Shown here one piece after another: positions 45,647-54,488 of a stretch of 64,000 nt of DNA. Numbering within the stretch: the first letter of the stretch is position 1; the number at the start of each line of letters is the position of its first letter. The DNA is from Neorhodopirellula lusitana. GTDB taxonomy: Bacteria; Planctomycetota; Planctomycetia; Pirellulales; Pirellulaceae. Where the stretch lies: NCBI RefSeq assembly GCF_900182915.1, contig NZ_FXUG01000001.1:186001-250000 (forward strand), given 5' to 3'. The notes beneath the pieces are model-generated. The model searched no databases. It worked only from the letters and a program-made list of their open reading frames with translations, and was not told the DNA's origin. The translations under genes were made by a program, and so were the position numbers.

Positions 45647-47184
45647 ACCTCGACCGATTGCCATCGCATTTCGGGGGATTCTGCATGGCAATGGTGAGCG
45701 GCATCTGGTTGATTAGCCGTGGCTTCGGGAGTGACCGTCGATCGTGTAACGGCGGTGTCTTGTGTGTTGCGGGAGCGTTGTTGGTGGTCAGTGCCGTGTC
45801 CTTTGACGCTGCAGCGAATGCCGGGGAACGCCCGAATATTTTGTTCGTGTTGACTGAGGACCAAGGTGCGCACTTAAGCCTGTTAGGCACGCCTGGACTG
45901 AAGACACCGAATATCGATTCACTGGCGAGATCAGGCGTCTACTTCGATAATGCGTTTGTCGCGTACCCAGTGTGCTCGGCGTCCAAGGCGGCAATCTATA
46001 CGGGCCTGCACTGCCATACCAATGGAATCCTGAACAACACGCATAACTTCCATATGCCGGCGGATCAGGTCAGTAAGAAGCAGCACGCACTCAAGCTAGC
46101 CCGGACCAATCGTGTTCGCGAACCGTTGCCAACTTTGACCGAAATCTTGAAGCGTGCGGGCTACTACCAGGGTGTCACCCACAAGTTGCATGTGTTGCCG
46201 AATAAGAAGTTTCCTTATGACGAGTTTCTTCATGGAAGCCGTGGGGAGATCGAGTCCTTCTTCGAACACGCTGCGGATCAGGAACAGCCTTGGTTCTTGA
46301 TGATCAACATTCCAAATTCGCATCGTCCTTATCCCAATAGCGACAAGACACCCATTTCGGTTGAACGGTCCCAGGTCAAGTTACCAGCATATTTGCCGGA
46401 CTCACTTGAGGTGCGTAAGGACTGGGCGGAGTACCTTGCGGGGATCGAGCAAGCCGATGCGTTGACGGGCCAGGCCCTTGACGTTCTCGATAAATCGGGA
46501 CAGCGGGCCAACACGATCGTGATCTTCATGAGCGATCATGGACCCACGTTCCAGCACGGCAAAATGACTTTGTATGACCTCGGCTTACGTGTGCCACTGA
46601 TTGTTAATCGTCCGGGGATGATTGGCGGCGAAACGTGCGACGAATTGGTTAGCGAGCTGGATCTGTTGCCAACCATGCTTGATTTGTGTGGAATCGACTA
46701 TTCGTTTGACATTCCACTGCATGGCAAGTCAATCGCTGGTCTTTTGACGAACCAGACGACTGCCAAGGGGCACCCTTTTGTCTTTGCTGAAATCAGTCAT
46801 TTGGGGCCGCTTCCCAATGACGGAATGCAGGAACGATGCGTTTTCGACGGGCGTTGGAAACTGATCTACCGTGAAAAAGTCGAAACGGCTTGGCGGCAAG
46901 TCAATGCTGACAGTCGCGACTTGGCAGTTTGGGGCAATCGTACTTACGCGGAAACGATTCGGTTGAAAAACGAGTTCCCGACTCCGTATCGAATTTTGGC
47001 TGAGATGGACCCGCAAAATCTAGGCGGCACTGTCCCCACTCTCGAACTGTACGACCTGCAGTCCGACCCGGACGAAATTCACAATCTTGCTGCGGAAGCT
47101 GAGTACGAAGGACATCGTGACAGGCTACTTCAAACGCTGCGTGACTGGGCGGAGTCAACCCATGATCCGGCGACGTTCCGGTAG
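45634..47184 (+). CDS. S1 family sulfatase with Cys-Ser-Ala-Ser-Lys active site
   Basis: 516 residues from ATG 45634, overlapping the previous gene by 13 bp (ATG 45685 or 45691 are alternatives closer to the signal peptide). [18 protein letters not shown] holds a Glu-Asp instead of the usual Asp-Asp, and the active-site loop is [14 protein letters not shown] (C114, K118) in place of C-x-[17 protein letters not shown] and [12 protein letters not shown] follow. The CSASK form occurs in a subset of planctomycete sulfatases. Substrate not known. Confidence 0.9.
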   Translation: MGVLDLDRLPSHFGGFCMAMVSGIWLISRGFGSDRRSCNGGVLCVAGALLVVSAVSFDAAANAGERPNILFVLTEDQGAHLSLLGTPGLKTPNIDSLARSGVYFDNAFVAYPVCSASKAAIYTGLHCHTNGILNNTHNFHMPADQVSKKQHALKLARTNRVREPLPTLTEILKRAGYYQGVTHKLHVLPNKKFPYDEFLHGSRGEIESFFEHAADQEQPWFLMINIPNSHRPYPNSDKTPISVERSQVKLPAYLPDSLEVRKDWAEYLAGIEQADALTGQALDVLDKSGQRANTIVIFMSDHGPTFQHGKMTLYDLGLRVPLIVNRPGMIGGETCDELVSELDLLPTMLDLCGIDYSFDIPLHGKSIAGLLTNQTTAKGHPFVFAEISHLGPLPNDGMQERCVFDGRWKLIYREKVETAWRQVNADSRDLAVWGNRTYAETIRLKNEFPTPYRILAEMDPQNLGGTVPTLELYDLQSDPDEIHNLAAEAEYEGHRDRLLQTLRDWAESTHDPATFR

Positions 47185-47250
47185 TTCGTTGACCTTCTAT
47201 TGCCGGCTTACTTCCCTCTTTGAATCTCAATTCACTCTCTACAACTTGAC

Positions 47251-50200
47251 ATGAAAACTCTGTTTGCTTTCGCCCTCGCTTGTATGTTCGGTTGGAATCT
47301 GGCTGCAGCGATGGAACCGGTTCATCTACGCTGTGAGTATCTTGACAATCCTGTCGGTCTTGATGTTGTGAAGCCACGTCTGAGTTGGCGGGTGGCATCG
47401 GATCATCGTGGGCAATCGCAAGCAGCATATCGAATCGTCGTTGCTTCATCGCCGGAGCAACTGACGCGTAACGAAGGTGACTTGTGGGACACGGGGAAGG
47501 TGGACTCCGACCAAACGCTGTTTGTGCAATACGGCGGGAAACCGCTGCAGTCCCGGCAGCAGTGTTTTTGGAAGGTGCAAGTCTGGAATGATGGCGACGA
47601 GGCGGCAAATTGGAGTGTAAACGCTTCCTGGGCGATGGCGTTGTTGAATGATGGTGATTGGTCGGCTAAGTACATTAGCTTTCGTGACGAGAGCCCGGTG
47701 CATTCCGATGTCAAAACGCTGCATCTTCCTGCCGCACGCCAGTACCGCAAAGAATTTGAAACCACCAAAAGCGTGAAGCGGGCGACTGTGTATTCAACCG
47801 CTCTGGGGATCTATGAGCTGTATTTGAATGGCAAACGAGTCGGCGACGCACTCTTCACACCAGGTTGGACTGATTATCGACAGCGTGCTTACTACAACAC
47901 TTACGATGTCACCGACTTGGTGAATGTCGGTGATAACGCGATCGGGGCTTGGGTCGCCGACGGTTGGTACAGCGGGTATGTCGGTTTTGGATTGTTGACC
48001 GGGATGGGGACCGAGAAGACGGGGCGAGCGGTCTACGGAAAAATTCCGGCATTGATGACTCAGTTGGAAATTGAATACTCCGACGGTTCACGACAAATCA
48101 TCGGTAGTGACGCGAGTTGGAAAGTGACCGGGAAGGGACCGATTCAAGAAGCCGACTTGCTGATGGGCGAAGCTTATGATGCCCAGCGAGAGATGCTGGG
48201 TTGGGCGACAGCAAACTTTGATGACCGCGATTGGGACTCCGCGATTTTGGCGGAGGATAATGGCAGTGTCTCGGCGACCTTTTTCCAACGTCGCAACCCA
48301 ACCAAGCCTGGCCAAGGGGTTCGTAATCTGGGGGAAGAACGTGAACTTGGATTCAAACGACCTCAACTCGAAGCGTTCCCCGGGGTTCCGGTACGAGTCA
48401 CCCAAGAGGTTTCTGCCAAAACGGTCACGATGCGTGAACCTGGGACCTTCGTATTCGATCTGGGACAAAACTTCGCGGGTACGATCCGCTTGAAAGTGAA
48501 AGGGCCGGCGGGGCAGCGGATGCAAATCCGATACGCCGAGATGTTGCATCCCGATGGGCGGATGATGACGGAGAACCTACGCAAAGCACGAGCAACGGAT
48601 TTTTACACGTGCAAGGGAGATCCCGACGGCGAAACTTATCAACCTCGTTTCACGTTCCATGGGTTCCAATTTGTGGAACTATCCAACTACCCCGGCGAGC
48701 CGTCGGTCGATGACGTCACGGGATTGGTGATGCATAGTGACACGCCGATGGCCAGTACTTTTGAGTGTAGTGACCCGATGGTCAATCAACTTTACAAGAA
48801 CGTCCTGTGGACTCAGCGAGCGAATTTTCTGGACCTGCCGACGGATTGCCCACAACGTGACGAACGCATGGGCTGGACCGGAGACGCGCAGGCTTATGTT
48901 GCGACGGCAGCGTACAACGCCGACATCGGAGCGTTCTATACGAAGTGGTTGCGGGAATTGATGGAATCGCAAAGACCGAGCGGTGCTTTTCCCGGTTATG
49001 CTCCGTTTCCGTTTCAACATGGATGGGACTTCGGGACCGCTTGGGCGGACGCGGGTGTGATTTGTCCGTGGACGATCTGGCAATTTTACGGTGACACTCG
49101 CGTGATCGATGATTGCTGGGAACCGATGACTCGGTTCATGCAGTGGCGAGACGAAACCAGTGTCAATGACCTGGGGATCTCGCACGGCAACGCGTGGGGC
49201 GATTGGTTGGCGCAAGGTGCCGAAACACCGCTCGATTACATCGACACGATCTACTACGCCATTTCGGCAAAGATGATGGCCGAAATGGCCGCCGCGACAG
49301 ATCGGCAAGCGGAAGCCGCTCGCTATCGAGCACAGTTTGAAAAGACCAAGACTGCCTTTCAAGCGAAGTATCTGAATGAAGATGGCAGCGTGAACGTCCA
49401 CACGCAAACAGCACAAGCACTGGCGTTGTTCGCTGATCTGGTTCCTGCAGACCAACGTGAGTCGACTGGCCGACACCTGGCCGAAATGTTGTCTGAAAAC
49501 GGCAATCACATGGCGACGGGGTTCTTGGGGACACGACCGTTGTTACCTGTGCTATCCGCTTCCGGGCAACATGATCTTGCCACGTTCCTGTTGCAGTCTC
49601 GCGAGTTCCCGTCGTGGGGTTACGAAATTTCCAACGGTGCGACGACGATCTGGGAACGTTGGGACAGCTATACCAAAGAAGATGCATTTGGTCGGCACAA
49701 CGCAGCGATGAACTCGTTTTCGCACTATGCGTTTGGAGCCGTTTGCGAGTGGATGTTTGCGACCTTGGCGGGGATTCAGTCCGATGGTCCTGGGTTTAAG
49801 CAGATCAATATCCGGCCCAATCCGCCCGCCACTGGCAGCAACGCGATGCATGAGCCGATCGATTGGGTACGCGCTTCGTATGAATCGATTCGCGGCACGA
49901 TCCGCAGTGACTGGAAAATCGAGGATGGTCGCTTTCATCTTGGCGTGACGATCCCCGCCAACACGACAGCGACGGTTTATCTGCCCACCAATGATGCGGG
50001 CAGTATCACCGAGGGTGGTTTGGCCTTGTCACGCAGTTCGCACGCGAAGTTGCTTCGTCACGAAGGCAACGTTGCCGTTTTGGCGGTTGCGTCGGGGAAC
50101 TATGAGTTCTCGGCGTCGAGCGGTGTGCCGACGGCAAAGACCGCGTTGCAAACGTCCAAGCCAAAGGACAATTCGCTCAACCCCGCTGGCATCGATCTAG

Positions 50201-50634
50201 CCAACGCGAAGCTAATCACGCGTTGGGACTTCAACAGCCCGGCAGATTTGGCGAAATGGTCGGAACGAAGTGGTGTGGAAATTCAGCAACGGGGCGACCA
50301 GGCATTCCTCGTTGCCACAGGCAATGATTCGCAGATGATTGCCCGGCTAGATCAGGAGGCGATCGGAAAGCTGGTGATTGAATTGGTCGCGATGCCGGCC
50401 AAGGGTGCGAACAGCCAGTTCTTTTGGTCGCTTCCGGCACGCGGGTTTAATGGAATTCAGCAAACCAAGCGAGCGTTGAAGGCTTCCGACCAAACCAACG
50501 CGTACTTGTTCGCGATCCCTGGTGACGGGCCAATCAGAAAGCTTCGTTTCGATCCGTTCGCTACCTACGATCAGTACGCTGACGTGGGCGAAATGATGAT
50601 CCAGTCGATTGCGATTTATCAACTGGCCGACTGA
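47251..50634 (+). CDS. GH78 family alpha-L-rhamnosidase
   Basis: 1127 residues with signal peptide 1-20. After N-terminal beta-sandwiches (RCEYLDNPVGLDVVKPRLSW at the start, ALGIYELYLNGKRVGDALFTPGW and NAIGAWVADGWYSG), the (alpha/alpha)6 barrel begins near 500. Catalytic-site motifs are LDLPTDCPQRDERMGWTGDA (general acid Asp) and GATTIWERWDS (Glu). A typical C-terminal beta domain follows and then an extra module (about 965-1127). GH78 enzymes remove terminal alpha-L-rhamnose. The gene lies 66 bp after the third sulfatase, so it probably belongs to the same operon. Confidence 0.94.
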   Translation: MKTLFAFALACMFGWNLAAAMEPVHLRCEYLDNPVGLDVVKPRLSWRVASDHRGQSQAAYRIVVASSPEQLTRNEGDLWDTGKVDSDQTLFVQYGGKPLQSRQQCFWKVQVWNDGDEAANWSVNASWAMALLNDGDWSAKYISFRDESPVHSDVKTLHLPAARQYRKEFETTKSVKRATVYSTALGIYELYLNGKRVGDALFTPGWTDYRQRAYYNTYDVTDLVNVGDNAIGAWVADGWYSGYVGFGLLTGMGTEKTGRAVYGKIPALMTQLEIEYSDGSRQIIGSDASWKVTGKGPIQEADLLMGEAYDAQREMLGWATANFDDRDWDSAILAEDNGSVSATFFQRRNPTKPGQGVRNLGEERELGFKRPQLEAFPGVPVRVTQEVSAKTVTMREPGTFVFDLGQNFAGTIRLKVKGPAGQRMQIRYAEMLHPDGRMMTENLRKARATDFYTCKGDPDGETYQPRFTFHGFQFVELSNYPGEPSVDDVTGLVMHSDTPMASTFECSDPMVNQLYKNVLWTQRANFLDLPTDCPQRDERMGWTGDAQAYVATAAYNADIGAFYTKWLRELMESQRPSGAFPGYAPFPFQHGWDFGTAWADAGVICPWTIWQFYGDTRVIDDCWEPMTRFMQWRDETSVNDLGISHGNAWGDWLAQGAETPLDYIDTIYYAISAKMMAEMAAATDRQAEAARYRAQFEKTKTAFQAKYLNEDGSVNVHTQTAQALALFADLVPADQRESTGRHLAEMLSENGNHMATGFLGTRPLLPVLSASGQHDLATFLLQSREFPSWGYEISNGATTIWERWDSYTKEDAFGRHNAAMNSFSHYAFGAVCEWMFATLAGIQSDGPGFKQINIRPNPPATGSNAMHEPIDWVRASYESIRGTIRSDWKIEDGRFHLGVTIPANTTATVYLPTNDAGSITEGGLALSRSSHAKLLRHEGNVAVLAVASGNYEFSASSGVPTAKTALQTSKPKDNSLNPAGIDLANAKLITRWDFNSPADLAKWSERSGVEIQQRGDQAFLVATGNDSQMIARLDQEAIGKLVIELVAMPAKGANSQFFWSLPARGFNGIQQTKRALKASDQTNAYLFAIPGDGPIRKLRFDPFATYDQYADVGEMMIQSIAIYQLAD

Positions 50635-50773
50635 ATCACTGGCCAAACGCTTGTTTGCGAGCTGTTTGTCGGGTGGGGAGTTTTTTTGAGAATCGAGCGC
50701 GGTGTTCGGTTCTTAAGGGGCACTGGGTATATTGAACCCACCAAGCACCCTCGAAACAACTTGCCAGGCCAAC

Positions 50774-51760
50774 ATGTTTTCACTGATTTGCCGTCGACGA
50801 TTGACCCAGTGCATTGCCGGTTGCTTGCTGTTTTGGGCAGTTACTTTTGCCGTGCATGCGTCCGTCGGTCAAACCCAAAGTGAATCCGTGGCTAAGAAGC
50901 TCAATGTCCCTTTGCCGACAATCGGCGGTGCTCAACTTTGGACTGACGTGGTCTTTCGCAATGGCTATCGGGTTCAGCGAAATGAGATGACCAATCACTA
51001 TCGGTTGCTGGACAAGAAGAACGTTCGTCGCGGTTGGGGGACGAAGGAGGATGCGATCTCGCTTCTCGATGAACTTTGCCCCGCGCCGGATCCGCCTAGC
51101 GAGAAGCCGATCGCGGTGTTGTTGCACGGTTTGATGCGAACCGACGGATCGATGAAGTCTCTGGAGAAGGCGTTTCACGAAGACGGGTATGATCAGACGA
51201 TTCGGTTTGGTTACGCCAGCACTCGATCAACGTTGGCTGAATCGGCTGTTGCACTGCGAAGTGTGTTGGAGTCACAGCATCCCAACGCTGAGTTCTGTTT
51301 TGTGGGACACAGCATGGGGAACATTGTCACGCGTCACTTGATCGGTGATTTGCAGCGTGATGGTGATCCGGCCCAGATCTTGCCGCGTTGCCGAGCGATG
51401 GTGATGTTGGGTCCGCCCAACCAAGGTGCGATGATCGCTCGCCGAGCCGCGATGACAGGAGTCTTTGAGTGGTTTGCTGGTCCCGGCGCGATGGAACTGG
51501 GGCCTCGCTGGGATGAAGTGCAGGCTCAATTGGCGACGCCTCCGTTTCCCTTTGCAATCGTCGCCGGGCGGCTTGAGCTAGGACGTGTGCGGAACCCACT
51601 GGTCGATGGTGAGAGCGACTTTGTCGTTAGCTTGGAAGAAGCTCAGCTTGAAGGTGCCGTGGTGGTGCAAGAGTTTCCAGTCTTGCATTCTTTCTTGATG
51701 GACGACAAGGATGTCCAAGGTTGGACGCTTCGATTCATGGACTTGTCTTGCGAGAAGTAG
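50774..51760 (+). CDS. Secreted alpha/beta hydrolase (lipase-like)
   Basis: 328 residues from ATG 50774 (TTG 50732 also open). Signal peptide to about 33. The oxyanion region is VLLHGLMRTDGSM and the nucleophile elbow is FVGHSMGNIVTRHL (G-H-S-M-G). LGPPNQGAMIARR is a common lipase/esterase segment. The last His is probably in FPVLHSFLMDD. It may be an esterase that removes acyl groups, perhaps from glycans given its neighbours, but it is separated from the glycan operon by 139 bp and its substrate is unknown. Confidence 0.85.
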   Translation: MFSLICRRRLTQCIAGCLLFWAVTFAVHASVGQTQSESVAKKLNVPLPTIGGAQLWTDVVFRNGYRVQRNEMTNHYRLLDKKNVRRGWGTKEDAISLLDELCPAPDPPSEKPIAVLLHGLMRTDGSMKSLEKAFHEDGYDQTIRFGYASTRSTLAESAVALRSVLESQHPNAEFCFVGHSMGNIVTRHLIGDLQRDGDPAQILPRCRAMVMLGPPNQGAMIARRAAMTGVFEWFAGPGAMELGPRWDEVQAQLATPPFPFAIVAGRLELGRVRNPLVDGESDFVVSLEEAQLEGAVVVQEFPVLHSFLMDDKDVQGWTLRFMDLSCEK

Positions 51761-51782
51761 TGCCGCTTGCTGGATGGCGGAT

Positions 51783-52412
51783 TTAGAGCGTCATCCAAAT
51801 TCCCTTGGGGCCAGCATTGAGAATCGTGGTCGGTCCCACTTTCATTTGTTTTCCCCAGTCGCTATGAATGTGTCCACAGACGACCAATTTGGGTTGGCAA
51901 CGCTTTACGCAGTCGAGAATGCTTTGACTGCCGCGCACCTTGCCCGCACTGTCATGGTCGACGGTGTCGATGGGTGGTGAGTGGACGACGAGGATGCCGT
52001 TGTGAGGGCAGTCGGCGAGCATCGCCTCGCCTTGTTGTTCATCGAAGTCGTAGCTCCATGCACCGAATGGCGTGATGGGAATCCCGCCTCCGACGCCCCA
52101 CACCGGATACTCCATCGCGTCGTCGTCGGTACTGGCCGAGACGGTTGTGCCATTGCCGTGTAGGACGGTTGCCGATTTCCAAGTGGCATCTTGGACCGCT
52201 TGCTTGAGTTCCTCGGCAGTTTCACCGTTTCCCGGAACCAAGATCGAAGGGGCTTCAATTTGACGAAGAATGTCCAGCGTGTCCGAAATGCCTTGGTGTC
52301 GATTGGCAAAATCGCCTGCCCCGATCACCAAGTCCGCCGTGCGTGCCTGTTCGACTAGCAAGGTCGCGGCGGCTTGGTCGCAGTGCAGGTCACTGAAGCA
52401 AAGTACATTCAT
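51783..52412 (-). CDS. Metallophosphoesterase (YfcE-like)
   Basis: 209 residues from ATG 52412. Calcineurin-like motifs in order: FSDLHCD (D8, H10), IGAGDFANRHQ, PGNGE (where most have GNHD), LVVHSPPID and VVCGHIHSDWGKQ. This small cytoplasmic type hydrolyses phosphodiesters, but no substrate can be named. The frame is open back to 52562, yet the first 50 codons there lack coding character. Convergent with the hydrolase gene, 22 bp apart. Confidence 0.88.
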   Translation of the reverse strand: MNVLCFSDLHCDQAAATLLVEQARTADLVIGAGDFANRHQGISDTLDILRQIEAPSILVPGNGETAEELKQAVQDATWKSATVLHGNGTTVSASTDDDAMEYPVWGVGGGIPITPFGAWSYDFDEQQGEAMLADCPHNGILVVHSPPIDTVDHDSAGKVRGSQSILDCVKRCQPKLVVCGHIHSDWGKQMKVGPTTILNAGPKGIWMTL

Positions 52413-52755
52413 CGGTTTCACTTTTGTGGGGGTGGGGAGCCGTGAGGGGCGATTGAAAGTCGTCAGGAAAGGTGTGGCGGTTTGAAGATGGGATTGCCGC
52501 GGGTCGGGAGGCCATTTTGGCGGCGAGGCGGCTTGGATGCCAGTCCGGAGGCGGTGTCGCACACAACTGCTGAATTAATGGTGAAATGGATTGCCCGACT
52601 TGGTACGTTCCATTCTCGACAGAAATCCACGATTTGGTGGCGGACGGTCACAATGTCTGGTCATCTTCGACTTGAAGAAACACACAGCCTTACGGATAAT
52701 CGTGACGCGTCGGTCACGATGCCGTATTCAGTACCCTTTCGTTTGAGAGTTCCCC
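52413..52755. other. Divergent 343-bp gap
   Basis: Contains promoters of the metallophosphoesterase gene and the Cys-repeat gene. An 8-bp inverted repeat sits at 52699-52720. No gene seen; frame 52482-52832 overlaps the next gene's start and is rejected. Confidence 0.6.
52699..52720. promoter_or_regulatory. Inverted repeat upstream of the Cys-repeat gene
   Basis: ATCGTGAC and GTCACGAT are perfect reverse complements separated by six bases, ending 35 bp before ATG 52756. Length and spacing fit a dimeric repressor site or a 5'-UTR hairpin. No T run follows, so it is not a terminator. Confidence 0.55.
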
Positions 52756-53637
52756 ATGAAGTTGTCTCGTTTGTTTGGTTTGGCACTGGTTGCTTGCTTG
52801 GTTGCAAGTCTTTCGTCGGCACGTGCGACTGACGTCGAAAACGCATCAGCTGAAGCTTCGAAGACTTGTGCCGCCGGAGAAGCTTGTACCGCAGGTAAGA
52901 CATGCTCAGCTGGCGAAACCTGTTCAGCGGGCAAGACATGTGCAGCTGGTGAAACCTGTGCAGCTGGTGAAACCTGTGCTGCTGGTGAAACCTGTGCTGC
53001 TGGTGAAACCTGCACTGCTGATAAGGCTTGTTGTGCAGACAAGGTTGCGGCCAAAGATGGCGAGGCTTGCGTTTGCCCAGCAGCTTGTGGCACTTGCGAA
53101 GTAAAGTCTGCCATGGCGAAACTTCCTAAGTTGACCTACTTGGTCGGCGATCAAGAAACTTGTTGCAGTGAGTCGGCTGCGGCGATGGCAGCGAAGGCTA
53201 AAAGCGAAGTTCACTTCAAAGTGGGCGACAAAGAATTTGATTCGCAAGAAAAGGCCATGGAAACTTTGGTCAGCACAACGGAAGAAATGGTTAAGAGTTT
53301 CACCACTCCAGCCACCTGCCACGTTTCGGGAAAGACCACGATCGCTGGCAAAAGCTGCAACTGTCCCGTGGAAGCTGGCACCATCGCCAAGCAAGTTCAA
53401 GAAGCAACTCAGCTTGTTTCAATGAAGTATCAAGTGGGCGAAGAAACCTGCAGCTGCCCCAACGCTGCAAAGGCAATGTCCGAGAAGGCTGGCGTTGCAA
53501 CGACCTACTGTGTCGATGGCACTGAAACTCAGTGTGCAATGACAGCACGACTTAACTTGGCTCGGGCTAAGTACAAGGCTGCCGTGACTGCGATTGCGAA
53601 AACTGCTGAAGCCGCCGACGCGGGTTCGGATTCCTAG
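52756..53637 (+). CDS. Secreted cysteine hexapeptide-repeat protein
   Basis: 293 residues from ATG 52756 with a signal peptide (about 1-24). Residues 37-96 are ten tandem hexapeptides of the form (T/A)-C-x-A-(G/D)-(E/K), one cysteine each except the last with two. Then come further Cys (CVCPAACGTC) and three related segments: YLVGDQETCCSESAAAMAAK (128-147), a Cys-poor FKVGDKEFDSQEKAMETL (154-171) and YQVGEETCSCPNAAKAMSEK (225-244), each with VG(D/E)xE. Twenty-plus cysteines in all suggest metal binding or a disulfide-linked coat. A strong terminator follows. I know no named family. Confidence 0.88.
   Translation: MKLSRLFGLALVACLVASLSSARATDVENASAEASKTCAAGEACTAGKTCSAGETCSAGKTCAAGETCAAGETCAAGETCAAGETCTADKACCADKVAAKDGEACVCPAACGTCEVKSAMAKLPKLTYLVGDQETCCSESAAAMAAKAKSEVHFKVGDKEFDSQEKAMETLVSTTEEMVKSFTTPATCHVSGKTTIAGKSCNCPVEAGTIAKQVQEATQLVSMKYQVGEETCSCPNAAKAMSEKAGVATTYCVDGTETQCAMTARLNLARAKYKAAVTAIAKTAEAADAGSDS
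52864..53043 (+). repeat. 18-bp coding tandem repeat (ten units)
   Basis: The hexapeptide repeats are 18-bp units; several in the middle are identical or nearly so at DNA level (core GCTGGTGAAACCTG), which suggests recent slippage expansion. Unit number may vary between strains. Confidence 0.85.
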
Positions 53638-53676
53638 TCGACGCAAATTCTTGCATCGATTCCGGTGATACAATCA

Positions 53677-53705
53677 CGCTCGATCTTCGGATCGGGCGTT
53701 TTTTA
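53677..53705 (+). terminator. Intrinsic terminator after the Cys-repeat gene
   Basis: A 9-bp stem (CGCTCGATC with GATCGGGCG, one G-T pair) with a TTCG tetraloop, followed by a run of six or more T. It starts about 40 bp after the stop at 53637 and ends the transcript before the DinB gene. Confidence 0.9.
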
Positions 53706-53786
53706 TTGGGCTCGATCCGTCTTATTGAGATCGATTCGAGTGCTTCCTAATATCCACCATCGAAGTGGCCAACCACGGTAAAAGAA

Positions 53787-54287
53787 ATGACAGCCGAACT
53801 GAAAACGATGCAGAATCTATTCACCATGATGAATGGGATGCTGACTCAAATGATCTCTGAGATTGACGATGACCGTTTTGACGAGCCGCTCGGCGATGGG
53901 AATAGCCCGAACTGGATCGTGGGTCACTTGGCGCTTGGGATGGAGTTTGCAGTGTCGTTGCTGGGCGGCGAGTCGGAAGTTCTGGGCGACTTGATGCCGG
54001 TCTATGGACCAGGCAGTCCGGGTGGGCGGATCGGCGATACCGGACGTTCCAAAGAAGAATTGGTGGAGCTTCTTGAGCGTGGTTTTGATCGAGTCAACGA
54101 GGCGCTGGCGAATGTCAAACCAGGTCAATTGGAACAGCCGCAGAAAACGACCATTCTGGAAGGACCGCTGCCAACGGTAGGTGACATGCTGGGCCATCTG
54201 TTGACGACCCACTTCGGGATGCATATCGGCCAGTTGTCCGCTTGGCGGCGTGCCGCCGGCATGGAAAGCATCTTGAAGCTTGGCTAA
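53787..54287 (+). CDS. DinB family protein
   Basis: 166 residues with the DinB four-helix bundle. The metal ligands are expected in NWIVGHLALGMEF (first His) and in HLLTTHFGMHIGQLSAWRR (two His at spacing of four). DinB-like proteins are thiol-dependent S-transferases or of unknown function; the plain DinB fold does not show which. Starts at ATG 53787. The gene converges with the RlmA-like gene. Confidence 0.88.
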   Translation: MTAELKTMQNLFTMMNGMLTQMISEIDDDRFDEPLGDGNSPNWIVGHLALGMEFAVSLLGGESEVLGDLMPVYGPGSPGGRIGDTGRSKEELVELLERGFDRVNEALANVKPGQLEQPQKTTILEGPLPTVGDMLGHLLTTHFGMHIGQLSAWRRAAGMESILKLG

Positions 54288-54390
54288 AGCTGAGCCCTGA
54301 ATGAGCTTCCCCATTTTGCCGTAGCCGTATCCAATGTCGTAGCCGATGTCGCCAGACTTCGGGGCGGCGTCGTTCCGCCTGGAGCCTGGT

Positions 54391-54454
54391 TGCCTCAGTT
54401 CGGTTCGCCAGAATTTGGTATGCCTGAATTCGGTTCGCCAGAATTCTGGCGAAC
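54391..54454. repeat. 30-bp direct repeat with a perfect 22-bp palindrome
   Basis: Two copies of TGCCT-A-TTCGGTTCGCCAGAATT start at 54391 and 54421, exactly 30 bp apart. In the second, GTTCGCCAGAA is followed without spacer by its exact complement TTCTGGCGAAC (54433-54454). It lies in the convergent gap between the DinB and RlmA-like genes. It could act as a hairpin at both 3' ends; no T run is present. Confidence 0.75.
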
Positions 54455-54488
54455 TCTGCCACGGCTATTACGGCGTGTCGGTTGCTAA

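Noticed and set aside
52864-53043. CRISPR-like tandem repeat
   Set aside because: The repeats are contiguous 18-bp units without spacers and code in frame for cysteine hexapeptides.
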